DNA of 64,000 bases from Gracilariopsis chorda (GCA_003194525.1 NBIV01000306.1:19442-83441); one strand, 5' to 3'; counted from the first letter of the stretch, positions 43,201 to 55,026 are shown. Translations and numbers: made by a program. The notes: generated from the sequence alone by a model not told the origin.

Positions 43201-44267
43201 CTGACCCGCCTCCGATTCCGGCAGTCCACAACAGACAGCCGCTTGTACATATACAAGTCTGGCAGTGGTTTCGTTATCGTGGTAGTCGTTGTTGACGACG
43301 TCCTGATGTTGTCAGACTCCAGGAGCCTCCTGGAAGACTTCAAGGAGGAAATGAAAAAGCTTTTCCAAGTGAAGCTTTTGGGTGAAGCAAAGTCCTTCAT
43401 AGGACTAGAAATCAACCGGAGCGAGCACGGAATAACGGTCCGGCAGGGGAAGTACATAGAGAAGATACTCAAAGAGTATGGCCTATCTCACTACAACGTC
43501 GCAGATACTCCTCTCCCAGCGCATGCCGACCTCTCCGCTCAGCTCGAGGCGAAAGCGATCGTCCCGTGGCTCCTGCGCTTCACCGGAAGTACCAACAGCT
43601 CGTTGGTCATTTGATGTACCTTGCCGTATCATGCAGGCCGGACATCATGTTCGCGTCATCTATGTTGGCGCGACAAGTCCATGACCCGTGCATGAGGCAC
43701 GTTGAACTTGGTAAACGGGTGCTACGATACCTGCACGGGACCAAGGGCCTTGGTTTGTTCTATCCCTCAGACAACCGTAGCCCAATAGAAGCGTTTTGCG
43801 ATGCGGATTGGGCTGGATGTCTTGACACTAGGAAATCGACGACTGCAATCCTAGTAAAGGTAAACGAAGCCCCGGTGCTTTGGACGACGAAGAAGCAATC
43901 CATGATTGCACTCTCGTCTGGTGAAGCAGAATACATCGCACTCTCATACTGCGGTAAGACTGTGCGATGGTTGCGTAGATTATTTTGGGAATTCCTTCGT
44001 GAGGAAGTATTGGCCGAAGAGCCGAACATGTACCCTGTATCTATTTACACTGATAGCTCAACCGCTATGTCTATCGTTGAAAAGCCTAAGTCTTCGGAAA
44101 GGAACAAACATATTGATATTAAGCTCCATCACATGAAAGAGCTGGTGAAGACGGGTGCTGTGAATGTTAAGTATATATCTACGAAAATGCAACCAGCAGA
44201 TGTCTTGACAAAAAGCGTAGACTATGCAACTCTCTTGCGACTCAGGTTCGTTTGCGGTCTACACTAA
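40273..44267 (+). pseudogene. copia Gag-Pol polyprotein with two stops and one frameshift
   Basis: ATG 40273; gag and pol share one frame. Gag ends with a CCHC knuckle CWKCGRIGHIRSEC (~residue 240) followed by Asn-rich stretches. Protease FLDSGATHVF (~333). Integrase has the H-H-C-C finger and the later acids (RVRLDGAGEN, NGAAEKI), but the usual first acid lies in THTGLTGP, where Asp appears replaced by Gly. A TAG stop is at 42301-42303 and TAA at 42913-42915, both at likely Gln codons. RT has LDISNEYLYG and VVVVDDVLML. A one-base loss near 43556 shifts the frame. RNase H follows (CDADWAGC, SSGEAEYIAL, YTDSSTAM) to the stop at 44267. Confidence 0.93.
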
Positions 44268-44523
44268 TGGCTTATCTCTGACTTTATTCATTTGTTTTTC
44301 TTTTTATATGTTTATGTTTGCCTTGATGCGTCAAGGCGTTTTTTTGTTTATAGTAATTGTAGCTATACATTTTCCTTACATTTGGGCTTTTTATCCTACA
44401 TGGTTTTCGCCAAATCTAAGGTTTTTAATGGTAGCTACGTTATGTAACTCTAGACAATGGGTCGAGTCCGCCATTCACTATTGCGCTAAGTCGTCGCTGC
44501 TACGGTAACTTAGCGAGGGACGG

Positions 44524-44673
44524 TGAGAATTAGATTTTATTTCGGTTGCGTGGAGTGCAGGAGCTCGCTTGACAGTGAGCTCCCCACGGAGCTCACTGTA
44601 CCGTAACGATAATTAAATGCTAGCTCTCTGCCGGCGGTGTCCGCCACTGTGAGAGGGGGGAACCATCTTGTCA
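44524..44673 (+). repeat. copia 3' LTR
   Basis: Same length as the 5' LTR, five transitions different, no gap. Flanked on the right by AAAAA and then a GGGTGGGTGGG tract. Confidence 0.93.
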
Positions 44674-44678
44674 AAAAA

Positions 44679-46163
44679 GGGGTGGGTGGGTGGGTAGGCA
44701 AAAAGCTGACTCAGATTTGAGAGACCAAAACAGACACAATATTAAAATCGCCGAAGTGGAAGCCAGGAGCAAAATCTCCACGGGAGACGCAAAACGTTTG
44801 CTGAATCGACGAGCAGCTCACTGTTCAGCGAGTGGATACTGTCTCATGTGATTTATTAAATTGAGCGGAGATAGGATCACGCTCTCCCACAGCTTCACAA
44901 GCTTCACAGTTGTCGACAAACAGGCGAGAAGGCATTCTGCACTCGACTTTACCGTCGCAGCAGGATGCAGATACAGTAAGGAAAAATCATTCCTCAACCG
45001 GAGATACAAATTACTCTTGCACGAACACCTCCCAAAACGGACCCAACCATGTGGGGCCCGTCTGTAGACTGAGTGGGGCACATTGCTGGACGATGGATTA
45101 GAGTCCTTCAATTGTAGTTACTTTATAGATGTTGTTGTGCTCTACGCCTCAAAAAAAGATTGATGTCAATCTGTCAACAGTTCCACTCTTCTGTAGTCCA
45201 GACGAAAGTATACTCCATCAGTCCAAACCCCGTAGCATTATTTGAGGACGATGATCCGTCCGGAGTAATCGCCAACATTGTTCAGGTCGTTGTTATTTCA
45301 AGGATTGCTCCCGGAGTAATCAACCGACGAGAACCTGCACAAGCGCAATGCCAACCGCGGTGGACCTGTGGGTCAGAATCGAGCTAGCGGAATCCAAGAC
45401 CAGCAGCCTTGGTTGTAAGATGCGTCCTCTCGGATAAAACACAATGTTGTACATCTTAATCGTTGTTCTCATTCGTGAGGACAAAAGTAAATCTAACTCG
45501 AGACTACATGTACTTCAGTAGCTACAAGTTGAATGGAACGAATGTTGTCCGAACAACCCGTTTCCATACTCAAAACGTAGGACACACACCCCCCTAGACT
45601 CAGTTGATTACAATAATTCTCTGCTAGAGGATATTACCCTAAATCTCGCCGGCAAGGAGGTTTCCCTTACGGTTCAAGAGAAACGGGCACATACCTGGTC
45701 CGCACCACCGGACATGGACCACAGATGGTGTTCTATTCCTCCGGCGCTAATCGGCCGAGGTTACTCCTACGTGTAAAACTCCTTTGTGTGCGGAGTTCCT
45801 TTCGGAAGTTATTTACCGGGTTGATAGGCTAGACAACCGGAAATATCCAGCCAGATTAAACCTACCCCCGACATTGCCCCCTTTTGGAGCTCTAGCGTGG
45901 CGGGTGGGGTGACCGCCGGGTGGCATAAAAACCGGGCTCCCCTCCACCCGCGGGGAGCCGGACCCCATTACACACCGTAACATACACACAGAACACAAAC
46001 ACACCCGCACACACCCCACTACACACATACTACCAACTACCCGCGCCGACCGCCATCCCGGGCACCACAAGAACACACACAACACGTTCATGAAGTCCTA
46101 GTGAATACGTCAAGTTCCAGTGATTACGGAACAGATTAACGCGTTTACCTTTCCCGCTTCAAC
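44679..46163. other. Intergenic region with the promoter of the 46164 gene
   Basis: 44679-45900 has no recognisable gene; short frames near 44818-45111 and 45160-45387 carry no motif. The right part is C/A-rich leader. A long inverted repeat GGGCTCCCC / GGGGAGCC surrounds ~45934-45960, just after the TATA-like box. Confidence 0.4.
45924..45931 (+). promoter_or_regulatory. TATA-like box upstream of the 46164 gene
   Basis: CATAAAAA, 240 bases before the ATG at 46164 and just upstream of a GC-rich hairpin and a CA-rich leader. A plausible core promoter; no direct support. Confidence 0.4.
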
Positions 46164-47234
46164 ATGTCGACGATGAAGCACCTGCAAGTGACTGTTGATT
46201 CAGAGATACTAAACACCCTCAAAACCAACAACTATTTTCTTTGCATTACCAAAATGGTCAACAATGCATACACAGTCATCTGGGAAGGGAAAAAGTCCGT
46301 GCTCGCAAATAATACTTTTGCGTGGGAGCCCAAATATGAGCTATTTGCAACGCTCAACTTTCAGTCAGGAATTCAGGTGGGTGCCGAAACAGATCCACAG
46401 CCTATCCAGGGAGGCCTCACATGCCTTTTGAATTCAGCTAGCATCCTCGGGACGCCAACAGGATCCATTGATGCCTCTTCTCCCTTCTATATGGATAACC
46501 AATACGCTCTGGTTCACCCAGTAGTCAATGTTATCATGCCGGACAATTCATCCCTTCCCATTTATGTCGCGGAACACGGAGTAATCATTGGAATGGCAGA
46601 ACTGCTACCAAAGGAAAAGGTTGTGGTTTGGTTTGAGCAGAAGGTGGAGACGAGCATGATGATCAGCAAAGTGCAAGGAATATCAATCGAGTTAGATTTC
46701 ACAACTATCAGTTCTCAGAGCGTAAGATACACTAACGATATGAAGTTCGTTGCAACTTCTGTGGGACCGAATCAGCTATTCTGCTTCAAAGGTCCCAAGT
46801 TGGAAGACGCCTTTCCGGTTCAAGGACTCTTGGACTACTTGGTCAAATTTCAACCGTTAATTCGGGACGCAGTCCGTGGTTCTCTCATAATATACGTAAT
46901 GGAGAGATTGATTGACGAGGGATACCGCCCAGAGACCGTTGACTTCCATCCGAACGGAACTTTTCACATCAGCTTTCCGAAATAAAATGCTTTGCAGTAC
47001 ATTCTTGGTGGATATGTCCCGGACTACGAAGAGGCAATTGACGGAGCACTCAAGGGAGCACTTTGGGACGTTAACGGCATACCAAACTGCGAAAAGTGGA
47101 ATATCTTTCCGAAAAAAGTGATAAGGGGAGAGAAGCAAATGCTGAAGCATTTAATGGAGGAGCTAAACAACGTTCATCAACATGAGAAGCTTGTAAGCCT
47201 TCTGGGGAAAGCGGAGATCGAGAAGTGCATGTAA
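46164..47234 (+). CDS. Hypothetical beta-rich cytosolic protein with one in-frame TAA
   Basis: ATG 46164. 273 codons, then TAA at 46983-46985, then 82 more codons in the same frame to TAA 47232. The composition continues smoothly across the stop (GYVPDYEEAIDGALKG, then a helical LMEELNNVHQHEKLVSLLGK). Residues 1-190 alternate hydrophobic strands (FLCITKMVNNAYTVIWEG, LPIYVAEHGVIIGMAEL, KVVVWFEQKVET). This resembles a beta-sandwich family of small cytosolic proteins frequent in fungi whose function I do not know. No signal peptide. AAA or CAA to TAA would explain the stop; a short form ending at 46985 is also possible. No enzyme motif visible. Confidence 0.55.
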
Positions 47235-48039
47235 CAAACTGGACCGACACTGAAATCGATGGATAGTAATCCATATTAGACGCATCTGCTCTCCTAGATG
47301 CAGTAGAAACGAAATAGTAGACATTCGTTACTGGGACTCAATACCTTATAGCTCTCACCTTACAACGTTCCCATTAGGAAGAATGCATTATAAAGGCTTG
47401 CATGGGTGAGAAAAATCGCTTGAATCAATCATACTTGTCGGCATGAAAGTCAACGGCAAACGTCTTTGGAGTAGTCGAGTAATTCGCTCATTTGCTTAAA
47501 GGCCGGTTCCCTCTCAAGCATTGGAATAATTCTTTCCGCATTCCCTCGACAGCAGGAGAACGAATTTGAGGTTATCGAAACAGTCAAGGCACAATAGTGA
47601 ACTCGTTTGTATGTTCAAATCCCGTACACAAGATGGATTGAGTTCTACTATGTTCCTTACATGTCTCTACGGCATTCGGTCTTTTGTCGGGCTTGAGTTA
47701 AACATATAGGTTACCGATATGTGTATGGACTGCAGGCGTACGTAAAATTGAAAATAAACTTGTCATGGGTCGGTTACGTTTGCATTCTCAGAGGGTGTCG
47801 ATGGATTGCTGGACGCAATGTGTTTCGTGTGGTAGATCTATTACAATTGTGAAGTCGAGGTTTCTGGCTATACTGTCTCCGTTGTGTAACAAATTTCCCA
47901 TAGAAAGGACCTACTCGCCATTTGGTCCGACGGGGCAACTCCCTTACATAAGGATAGGGTAGTTTTGATCCTTCCACGCTTATATGATCAAACATTGTGC
48001 TAGCAAAGATATTGTAGCTGTAGTCCTTTTTTCGTTGTC
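47235..48039. other. Non-coding region
   Basis: About 800 bases without a supported gene. Frames here are short and mutually exclusive. AT-rich stretches and no repeat found elsewhere in the window. Confidence 0.4.
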
Positions 48040-48516
48040 CTAGCTGCCCTTCGAACATCCGGAAGCAAGAAAGCACAACGCATGACAACAAACCCTCACG
48101 GAATAAACCGAGTCAACAAAACGCAACATAAGCACGACCCTACCATCAAGCACGCCTCTGGTGTACGATGAGAGGAATGAAAAATAGTTCAGTGCTTTAT
48201 GTATGATATAAATTGTTCCGGGGAACATTATCCTCCCTTCAGTTGTTTTCCTGGTGTTGAAGAGAACCCAGTCGAATACATTGTAATACGTAAGATCTTT
48301 TCTTTGTAACCCTTCTCGAGAACGTTGCTTAGCGTTTGATAACTGGAATTGTCCTCCAATCTGCGTCACTTCTGAAATATCGAAACATTCCCCGAAAAAT
48401 TTGAGAATGTCCTGCACCCCCGGTTCATCAAGAGCGAACATGCAGTTACCCTCTAGAAGTAATAAAGAAAATAATCGTTCCCGATGCCTGATCGTGCTTA
48501 CAAGCGGGGCCATCAT
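48040..48516 (-). CDS. Hypothetical protein
   Basis: ATG 48516, 158 codons. Residues 8-100 look protein-like (alternating hydrophobic helices, FALDEPGVQDILKFFGECFD), while the last ~40 are Cys/Val-rich and less convincing. No known motif, no signal peptide and no clear TATA box upstream. Could be the intact start of a gene that lost its original end. Confidence 0.35.
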   Translation of the reverse strand: MMAPLVSTIRHRERLFSLLLLEGNCMFALDEPGVQDILKFFGECFDISEVTQIGGQFQLSNAKQRSREGLQRKDLTYYNVFDWVLFNTRKTTEGRIMFPGTIYIIHKALNYFSFLSSYTRGVLDGRVVLMLRFVDSVYSVRVCCHALCFLASGCSKGS

Positions 48517-49923
48517 AGACCAAATAAAACAGTGGCGGCTGACAACAATGCGCTTACACTTCGATGGGTATGTCGCTGCCTAAGGCAGCAACCCAACTTT
48601 TGCCTACGCCTTCTGCAATAAGTCCATCACGAGCACATATATGTATTCGATGTCTGAGAATTTTTTGGGAGTGTCATCAGTTGACGAAGATTTATGTTCT
48701 CCCAACGGGCTCTTGGAAGGTTAGAGCTAGTACCGGAGGGCGCCCTTCGGGTATCCCCGAGACAACGAGCAGCTACCACACTGTTTCGCCTATCTCAAAC
48801 TTCATCACACTACCTTCACAACGTTGCTCCCCTGCAATTCTCTCAAAGCTGTCTGAGATCCTGTTCTGACAGACACCTGTCTGACAAACGCCGACAGTGA
48901 GGCTGCATCCATCCAAAAGCCAAGTCTTTACAGAGCAACAAGTACTGTATCCAAATGACGTGGATGTAAACCGATGCCTTCAAATCCAACTGGCAAGCCC
49001 CCTTCGTTCATTCTACAATACGTATAGTACTTTACCGCATCAATAAGCCAGTGTTCTCAATCTCCTCAGCTTCCATGCTTCGAAAGGTTGCTATCCGGAC
49101 CGAAATTGTCCAACGCAAAATGGACTCAAAAAACAGCAGGTTTCCAGACAGCGAGCACTGAGAATCGAGACCCAGATATGTCATCCCTAATTTTTCCCCG
49201 TTCGGGAAGTGGAGCTATGAATCCAGTGCCCTGGCAAATGCCTAACGCAGGCGTGTGAGCATAGTACTCGATGGATCACCAGAACGCTGGTTGGACAATT
49301 TTCTTATCAGCGCAACGAATACTTCTCTGCTACATTACAAGTACGACTTGCATCCATGCGATCTCTGCTTAGATTCCTATTCTCGCCGAAACGGAGCTGT
49401 TGAAATGAGAGACTGCCTTCTTTTCCGCATCAAAAGAAGTTCGGCCTTCCAAATGAAACGGATCCTTCCCATGCCTTGCTGCTTCCGGTGTTCCTGCATT
49501 CGCTATAACAAGACTCTGATGAAAGACAACTTGCTTCCTTTATTCATCCAATAGAGCTAAAGTTTAAATAAACGGCGAACCGATCGCGTGCCTTCCCTCT
49601 AGCGATGCCGCTTTGTAAAAGAGAACGCGAGTTCTCATCCTCTTGGCTCTAAACAGTAACAAGATTTTATTTATAATATATATATCCATGCCATTCTTGT
49701 CTAAGATGAGGTACTCAATGTTGAGGTAGCTGCTACCCTTCATGTGAGGTACTATGGTGCAATGTCTTATCTAGGAGGTACTACAAGGGAGGTACTACCA
49801 ATATGTCAGTACCATTCATGAGGTACTATGGTGCACTGTGTTTTCAAGGAGGTACTACCAATATGTCAAAATTGCGCTGCACCTCGACAAGCGACGTCGT
49901 TCTGTCTCTCCTTTACATCAATG
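48517..49923. other. Non-coding region with a short direct repeat
   Basis: A 49255-49554 frame starts at GTG and lacks motifs. At ~49745-49870 the words GAGGTACTATGGTGCA and AGGAGGTACTACCAATATGTC occur twice each in a ~75-80 bp imperfect tandem repeat. The gypsy LTR starts at 49924. Nothing else recognised. Confidence 0.45.
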
Positions 49924-50167
49924 TGTAACAAAGCAGTCGTAGGGTAGATGCTTCGCACGAAATACGACTAAAGAGTCGGAGACAAGGTCTAACCGCCCCC
50001 TCTAAGCTATCAGCCTGGGGCGGGATTTTATTTATAGAAGTTGTTAGATCAAGCTAGGGCTGCGTACCTGGCCTGATCCAGCATGGAGCTTCCTAGAGAA
50101 GCGGCGAGACACGAAGGATGTGGTTGTGGTATGGGGTGAACTACTATGCTAATGTTGTGTTGTTGCA
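49924..50167 (-). repeat. gypsy 3' LTR
   Basis: 244 bp; in coding orientation begins TGCAACAAC and ends GTTACA. 4.5% different from the 5' LTR, 8 of 11 changes being transitions. Confidence 0.95.
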
Positions 50168-53100
50168 CTCACCCGCTTCCTAGAAGACGTCCTCCGGGAC
50201 GTCGTCAGAGACTTCTCGTATTCGTAGACCAGATCCTGGCAGTGTTTTAGATCTGTCCGAGTATGCCAAAGCGCGGCATTTGTTGTTTCTCCCACAAACT
50301 GTACTAGAAATTGGCGACGAGTCTTGGGACCGCAATGGCCGAGAATAGCTTTGAATTCCTGTTCGATGCCTCCTTTCGCGTCCACGACCACATTGACATA
50401 GGCTGTAGTATCATCCCGGGTATAGTGGCGTATTCTGTCGACATTGAATACTTTATGCGCCTTCTTCATATCGGGAGGAAGTTCCAGACGGTACGCTACG
50501 GGGCCGATCTTCTCGAGGATCCGGAGAGGGCCGACAAATTTAGGCCTCTATTTCTGCGGCAGATCCGTGCGCCTTTCCATAGAGGGGCCAGCAACCTGTA
50601 AAAGAACTAAGTCTCCGGGCGAAAAAGACACGGGGGATCTTCGGAGATCCGCATAGAACCTCTGGCGTTCCTGAGCGCAAAGGAGGTTGTCGCGTGTTGC
50701 GAGGCGGAACGCTTCACGCTGTGCGGCGTAGTCGGTACCTTTCTGAGAAAGAGAGTTGTGGGATATCTCGCGTGCTGCGTGTGAGGGTGGTACGCGTCCA
50801 AGATCGATCTCGAAGGGCGAGAACTGCGTGGAGTGATGTTTGGCGGTGTTGTATTCGTACTCAAACACGCTGAGAAGTGTATCCCAGTTATGCGGAGACC
50901 ATTGGATTGCGGAGCGGAGCATAGATGAGACGTTGCGGATGAGGTTCTCTGTCTGGCCGTCGGTCTGAGGGTGTCCGGTCGTGGCGATGTTGAGTTTGAC
51001 GTTGTAGATGCGCTGTAGTTCTTGCCAGAAGGCGGAGGTGAACTTCCCATCGCGGTCAGAGATGATAGTCTGTGGAACCCCGTGTCTCACAAAGACCAAA
51101 TACGTGAAGACCTGAGCAACTTCCACCGCGGTGGCCGTCTTAGATGCCGGAACGAAGATGCCTCGTTTGGAGAGCTTGTCCACGATGACGATGATCATGT
51201 CCTTCCCTTTGACGTAGCGAGGTAGTTCTGATAGAAAATCAACCGCTATAACCTCCCAGCACTCGTTGGGGATCGGGAGCGGTTGAAGGGGGGCTGCTGG
51301 GATGCGAATGGAGTGATTGTTTGTCTGGCATTGATGACAAGCAGCCAGGAACCCTACAATGTCTCGGTACATGTTGGGCCAGTAGACGTAGCGGTGTGCG
51401 GCGGAAAACGTCTTGTCGGTACCGAGGTGGCCCAAGCCGTGAAAATGAAACGCGACATCTCGTCGCAGACGGCGGAGCTTGGGGATATATAGCCGGGAGG
51501 ATTGAAATCCAATCCAACGAAGCAAGGAGTTGTCGAAGGAAAACAGAGCGCGTTGGCGTTGTATCCTGGGGGGGGAGGCATCTTGTGGGTGTTGTAGGGC
51601 GGTGATCATCTCTTTGGCTCACAGATCCTGCTCATATGCACCTCGAATGCGCTGGAGGAAGGGTTGTACACTGATCATCAATCGGGCAAGGGTTCCCGCA
51701 AGGTGGTCTGGGCGGCGGCTCAAGGCATCCGGGACCGTGTTCGAAGGGGCAGAGACGTGTTGTACTTCAAAGGAGTGTTCTTGAAGTAAATCAAGCCACC
51801 GGCATTGCCTACCGGAGAGAGTGTCCTTGGACTGGAGATACTGCAATGGGCGGTGGTCCGTGCGGAAGATGAAACGTCTTCCCCTGAGGTAGTGGCTCCA
51901 ATCACGCAAGGCAATAATGAACCCGAGTAGCTCCTGGTTCCTGGTGTCCCAGTGTGACTCTGCTGGAGATAAGCGATGGGATAGGTACGCAACTGGGTGT
52001 TCATCATGTTCCAGAGTGGCGCCGACGGCGTGTTGTGATGCATCTGTAAACACAACGAACGTCTTGTCGGCGGCAGGTAGTGCGAGGACCGCAGCGGCAG
52101 TGAGGGCTTGTTTGATAGCACGGAATGCTTCGGCTTGTGCCGCTGTCCAGTTGAACGCCTCGCGGCGTAATAAGTCCGTGATTGGGCGCATGATGTCCGC
52201 GTAGGCCTTTACGAAGCGGCGATAGTAGTTGGCTAGTCCGACGAATTATTGGACTTCTTTGGTTGAGGTTTGAGTGGGCCAGTTCCTTACCGCATCAACT
52301 AGGCGGGTTTGGGTTTGAATACCCGCAGAGGAGACCCTGTGGCCCAAAAAGTCGACTTCGGCTACTCCGAAATGGGACTTTGTAGGGTGAATGTACAGTT
52401 TTTCCCTACGCATGATGGTGAATAGCTCCCGCAAATGAGCTTGGTGCTCCTCCATGTTGCGGCTGTATACCAAGATGTCGTCCAAGTAAAGAATGAGGGA
52501 TCGCCCATTGAGATCGCGAAGCAGGGATGCGAGGAGTCGAGAGAAGGCAGCAGGCGCGTTTGTTAAGCCAAAACAAAGAAAGGTCCATTCGAATGAACCA
52601 TAACGTGTTCTTATTGTGGTTTTGTGGCAATCCTCGTCGCGGATGCGCATCTGATGGTATGCGCCGACGAGGTCAATCTGCGAAAAAACGGTTATGCCTG
52701 CGAGTTGATCGAAAGCCTCTTCGATGAGTGGCAGCGGGGTGGCATCTGGAACGGTAATGCGGTTGAGAGCCCTGTAGTCGCAGACCAGACGAAGCTCGCC
52801 GTTCTTTTTCTTGACGAAGAAAACTGGGGCGCCGTATGGTGAAGTCGAGGGGCGAAGATAGCCTCTGTTTAGGAGTTCGTGGAGGGTACGCCTTAGCTCT
52901 TGAAGCTCCTCTGCCGAAAGATGGATGACCGGTCGAACTGGTGGGGGAATATTGGACTTGAGGGGAATAGCGAAGTCCATCGCGCGTGTTGGGGGTAGTT
53001 CATGTGGAAGTTCGGATCGGAAGATATCGGCGAATTCCTCCACTAGTGGAATGATGTTAGGATGTGTGGATCCTGTCAGTACCTCTGGGCGGAGCTTGAT

Positions 53101-53754
53101 GGCGAAAAGCTCACAGCCTTTGCGTTTGTGCATGAGACAGCGAGCGGCACGCTTCCAAGAGATCAGTTTGAAGGTAAGTCCCGGTGGACGCCTGGATCGA
53201 GGTCGCTGTCGGGTGTGAATCCGCCGTTGTGGCCCTTCAGGGCCCCTTAGCAGTAAATCCCCAGTACTCTAGCAGATCTGTGGTGCGCATGCGCGCAGCC
53301 ACTGGCGGCCAACGATGATGTAAGGCCGGGCGTCCATATCGTCTGGCATGTCAATTACGAAAGCCGACAAAAGGTGGTCCGAAGTGCCCAGCCGCAGAGG
53401 GGCCTGCACGGAACCTTGAACGGGGATGCGTTGTCCATTTCCCAGCTCAACATATGCGTCGGTCACTGGTGTAACCGAGAGGCCACACGCAGTGGCAGTC
53501 ACGGGCGACACAAATGCGTGTGACGCGCCCGGATCTATATTTGCCACCACGTTAAAATTATTGAGAAATGCATCATAATGGAACTCCGTATCATCTAATT
53601 CGAGTCCTGTGAGGCGCAATAGAAAATGAGGATCGGTACCCGGGGGGCTCGCCGCCTTCCAAGGCGGCGGCGTTAGTTTTTTGGCTTTCCGGCGCTGTCC
53701 TTGGTGGTGAGGTCGCAGACATGGGTTGGTTTGCTCCAACTTTCGCATCCGCAT
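50149..53754 (-). pseudogene. gypsy Pol polyprotein with chromodomain, four stops in one frame
   Basis: One frame from the -1 shift site to TGA/TAA inside the LTR edge. Retropepsin NIDPGASHAFV has Pro where Thr/Ser is usual. TAG 53269. RT: FSQIDLVGAYHQMRI, LCFGLTNAPAAF, LILYLDDILVYS. TAA 52246 falls just before FVGLANYYRRF. RNase H VVFTDASQHAVGATL. TGA 51619. Integrase: H-H-C-C finger (HFHGLGHLGT ... CHQC), IAVDFLSELP, IISDRDGKFTSAFW, HPQTDGQTENLI. TAG 50548. Then FVGPLRILEKIG and a chromodomain-like tail (RRQFLVQFVGETTNAALWH) that in chromoviruses directs integration to heterochromatin. Each stop is one C-to-T step from Gln or Arg. Confidence 0.93.
53651..53682 (-). promoter_or_regulatory. 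Programmed -1 ribosomal frameshift signal between gag and pol
   Basis: Minus strand: slippery heptamer A_AAA_AAC (53682-53676) in the gag frame, directly followed by the gag stop TAA (53675-53673). After a 7-base spacer comes a GC-rich hairpin GCCGCC-loop-GGCGGC (53668-53651). Pol lies in the -1 frame relative to gag and is open across the site. This is the canonical arrangement of a -1 frameshift element. Confidence 0.8.
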
Positions 53755-54947
53755 GCCATGCAGCGATCGCTCAACCGGTAGCGTTGGCGTTCCAGTGCGT
53801 TAGACTTGTCGCACGGGCCCCATGAAGTGGCTGCTGGGTCATGTTGGGGGGTAGTTGTGCGAGAGTTGGTGGCGCCGGTGTGTCTGGATGATGTGCGGGG
53901 GGACCCATTGGATGATCAACGGGGTGGGGGTTGGGCGGATGGTGCCCGCCAGGACTGTGCGACTTCGAGGTTACGCACGAAATTGTAGACGGCCTTCAGG
54001 TCCGTAGAGCCCTTGGGAAAATGCTGAGCGAGCTCTGCCTTGTACTCGTCAGGTAAGCTCATGAAGAAATAGTTGTAGACGTCGCCAGGATGGGGTCCGC
54101 AGAGTTCAATGAGGTTATGAAACTCGGAGATGTGGCGCTCCAAGTTGGACTTGAATTGAAGACGCATGAGCTTCGAACGTGCTTGGGCGTCTTCGTTATC
54201 GGGGACATACTCCTCGATTAAGGCCTTTTCGAATGCGTCGAGGTTGGAAAATTCAGTGCCTTGTGCCTCTTCTCGGTTAATCCAGGTACTCGCCGCTCCT
54301 TTCAGAAAGCACTTGGCGACATCCACCATCTCATGGTGGTGCTCCACACCTGCCACACGCATCTTACGGCGTATAGATGCGATAAATCTGCGAATACGGA
54401 TCGAAGAGCGTTCATCTGCTTTGCCACTGAATGCTTCCGGTGTGGCGGTTTTAACGAGTGATGCCAACGACGGTCGTCCCTTGTTTCCCGTTGGGGGTAG
54501 GGTAGATTTGGGTGGGAGTGGCCGCATTGAACGCACACTCAGAGCCGGGGCCGACGGAGGGGATATGCTCGCATGTTCGGGGAAGTCACGGGTGAGGGGT
54601 GGCGTGTGTGGGCTTCGTGTGGCAGGATGTATGTCCACGGGTTGTGGGGCGGCCTGTGAGTTCCGGAGAAGTACCATCAGCGTAGAAAAGTCTTCTTTGA
54701 GCTTTTCGAGGTCCTGTGCATGGGTGCCGAACGCACGTTTGATGTCGTCTGAAGTAGCCATGTGGTCCTTCATGAACGAGTTCAGAAGGGAATGGAGCGC
54801 ATTTTGAGTGGTCTGCACACCATAAATCATGTCCTGGAGCTTGTTGGCCTGGAGTTGGAGGCTCTCAAGCGCGTCAGGAGTTGCGGAGGACTCTCGTTCA
54901 CTGGCGTACACCGGCGGGTTCGGTATGTTCGGCGGGTTGGACGACAT
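53673..54947 (-). pseudogene. gypsy Gag with one in-frame stop
   Basis: ATG 54947. The N-terminus has a helical region (LQLQANKLQDMIYGVQTTQ), then a Pro-rich linker. Residues ~170-330 are the Ty3 retrotransposon Gag domain (AKCFLKGAASTWINREE, FEKALIEEYVPDNEDAQ, YFFMSLPDEYKAEL). TGA at 53916-53918 (CGA to TGA possible) splits off the last ~80 codons. These contain a degenerate Cys/His cluster (CMACGCESW, then HVC) and run to the frameshift site and TAA 53673. Confidence 0.88.
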
Positions 54948-55026
54948 GTCGAGAACGGGGATGGAGCGGGGTGCAGGGGATAGAGAGTGGAAGTATGCGT
55001 TAAGCAGCGGTCAGAGAAAGACCAAA

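Larger units (their letters stand above)
38907..44673 (+). mobile_element. Ty1/copia LTR retrotransposon, complete ends
   Basis: Two 150 bp LTRs (38907-39056, 44524-44673) starting TG and ending CA, flanked by AAAAA target duplications (38902-38906, 44674-44678). LTRs differ at 5 of 150 positions, all transitions, so the insertion is not very recent. A primer-binding site follows the left LTR, and a purine-rich GCGAGGGACGG precedes the right one. Gag-pol has two stops and one frameshift, so the copy is inactive. 39057-40272 is an unusually long C-rich leader; its plus-strand frame (39169-39768) has no ATG and no motif. Confidence 0.95.

Noticed and set aside
20635-54947. A variant genetic code in which stops encode Gln/Arg
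   Set aside because: All three stop codons are affected at different amino acids, while intact transposases and other genes end normally; mutation explains it better.
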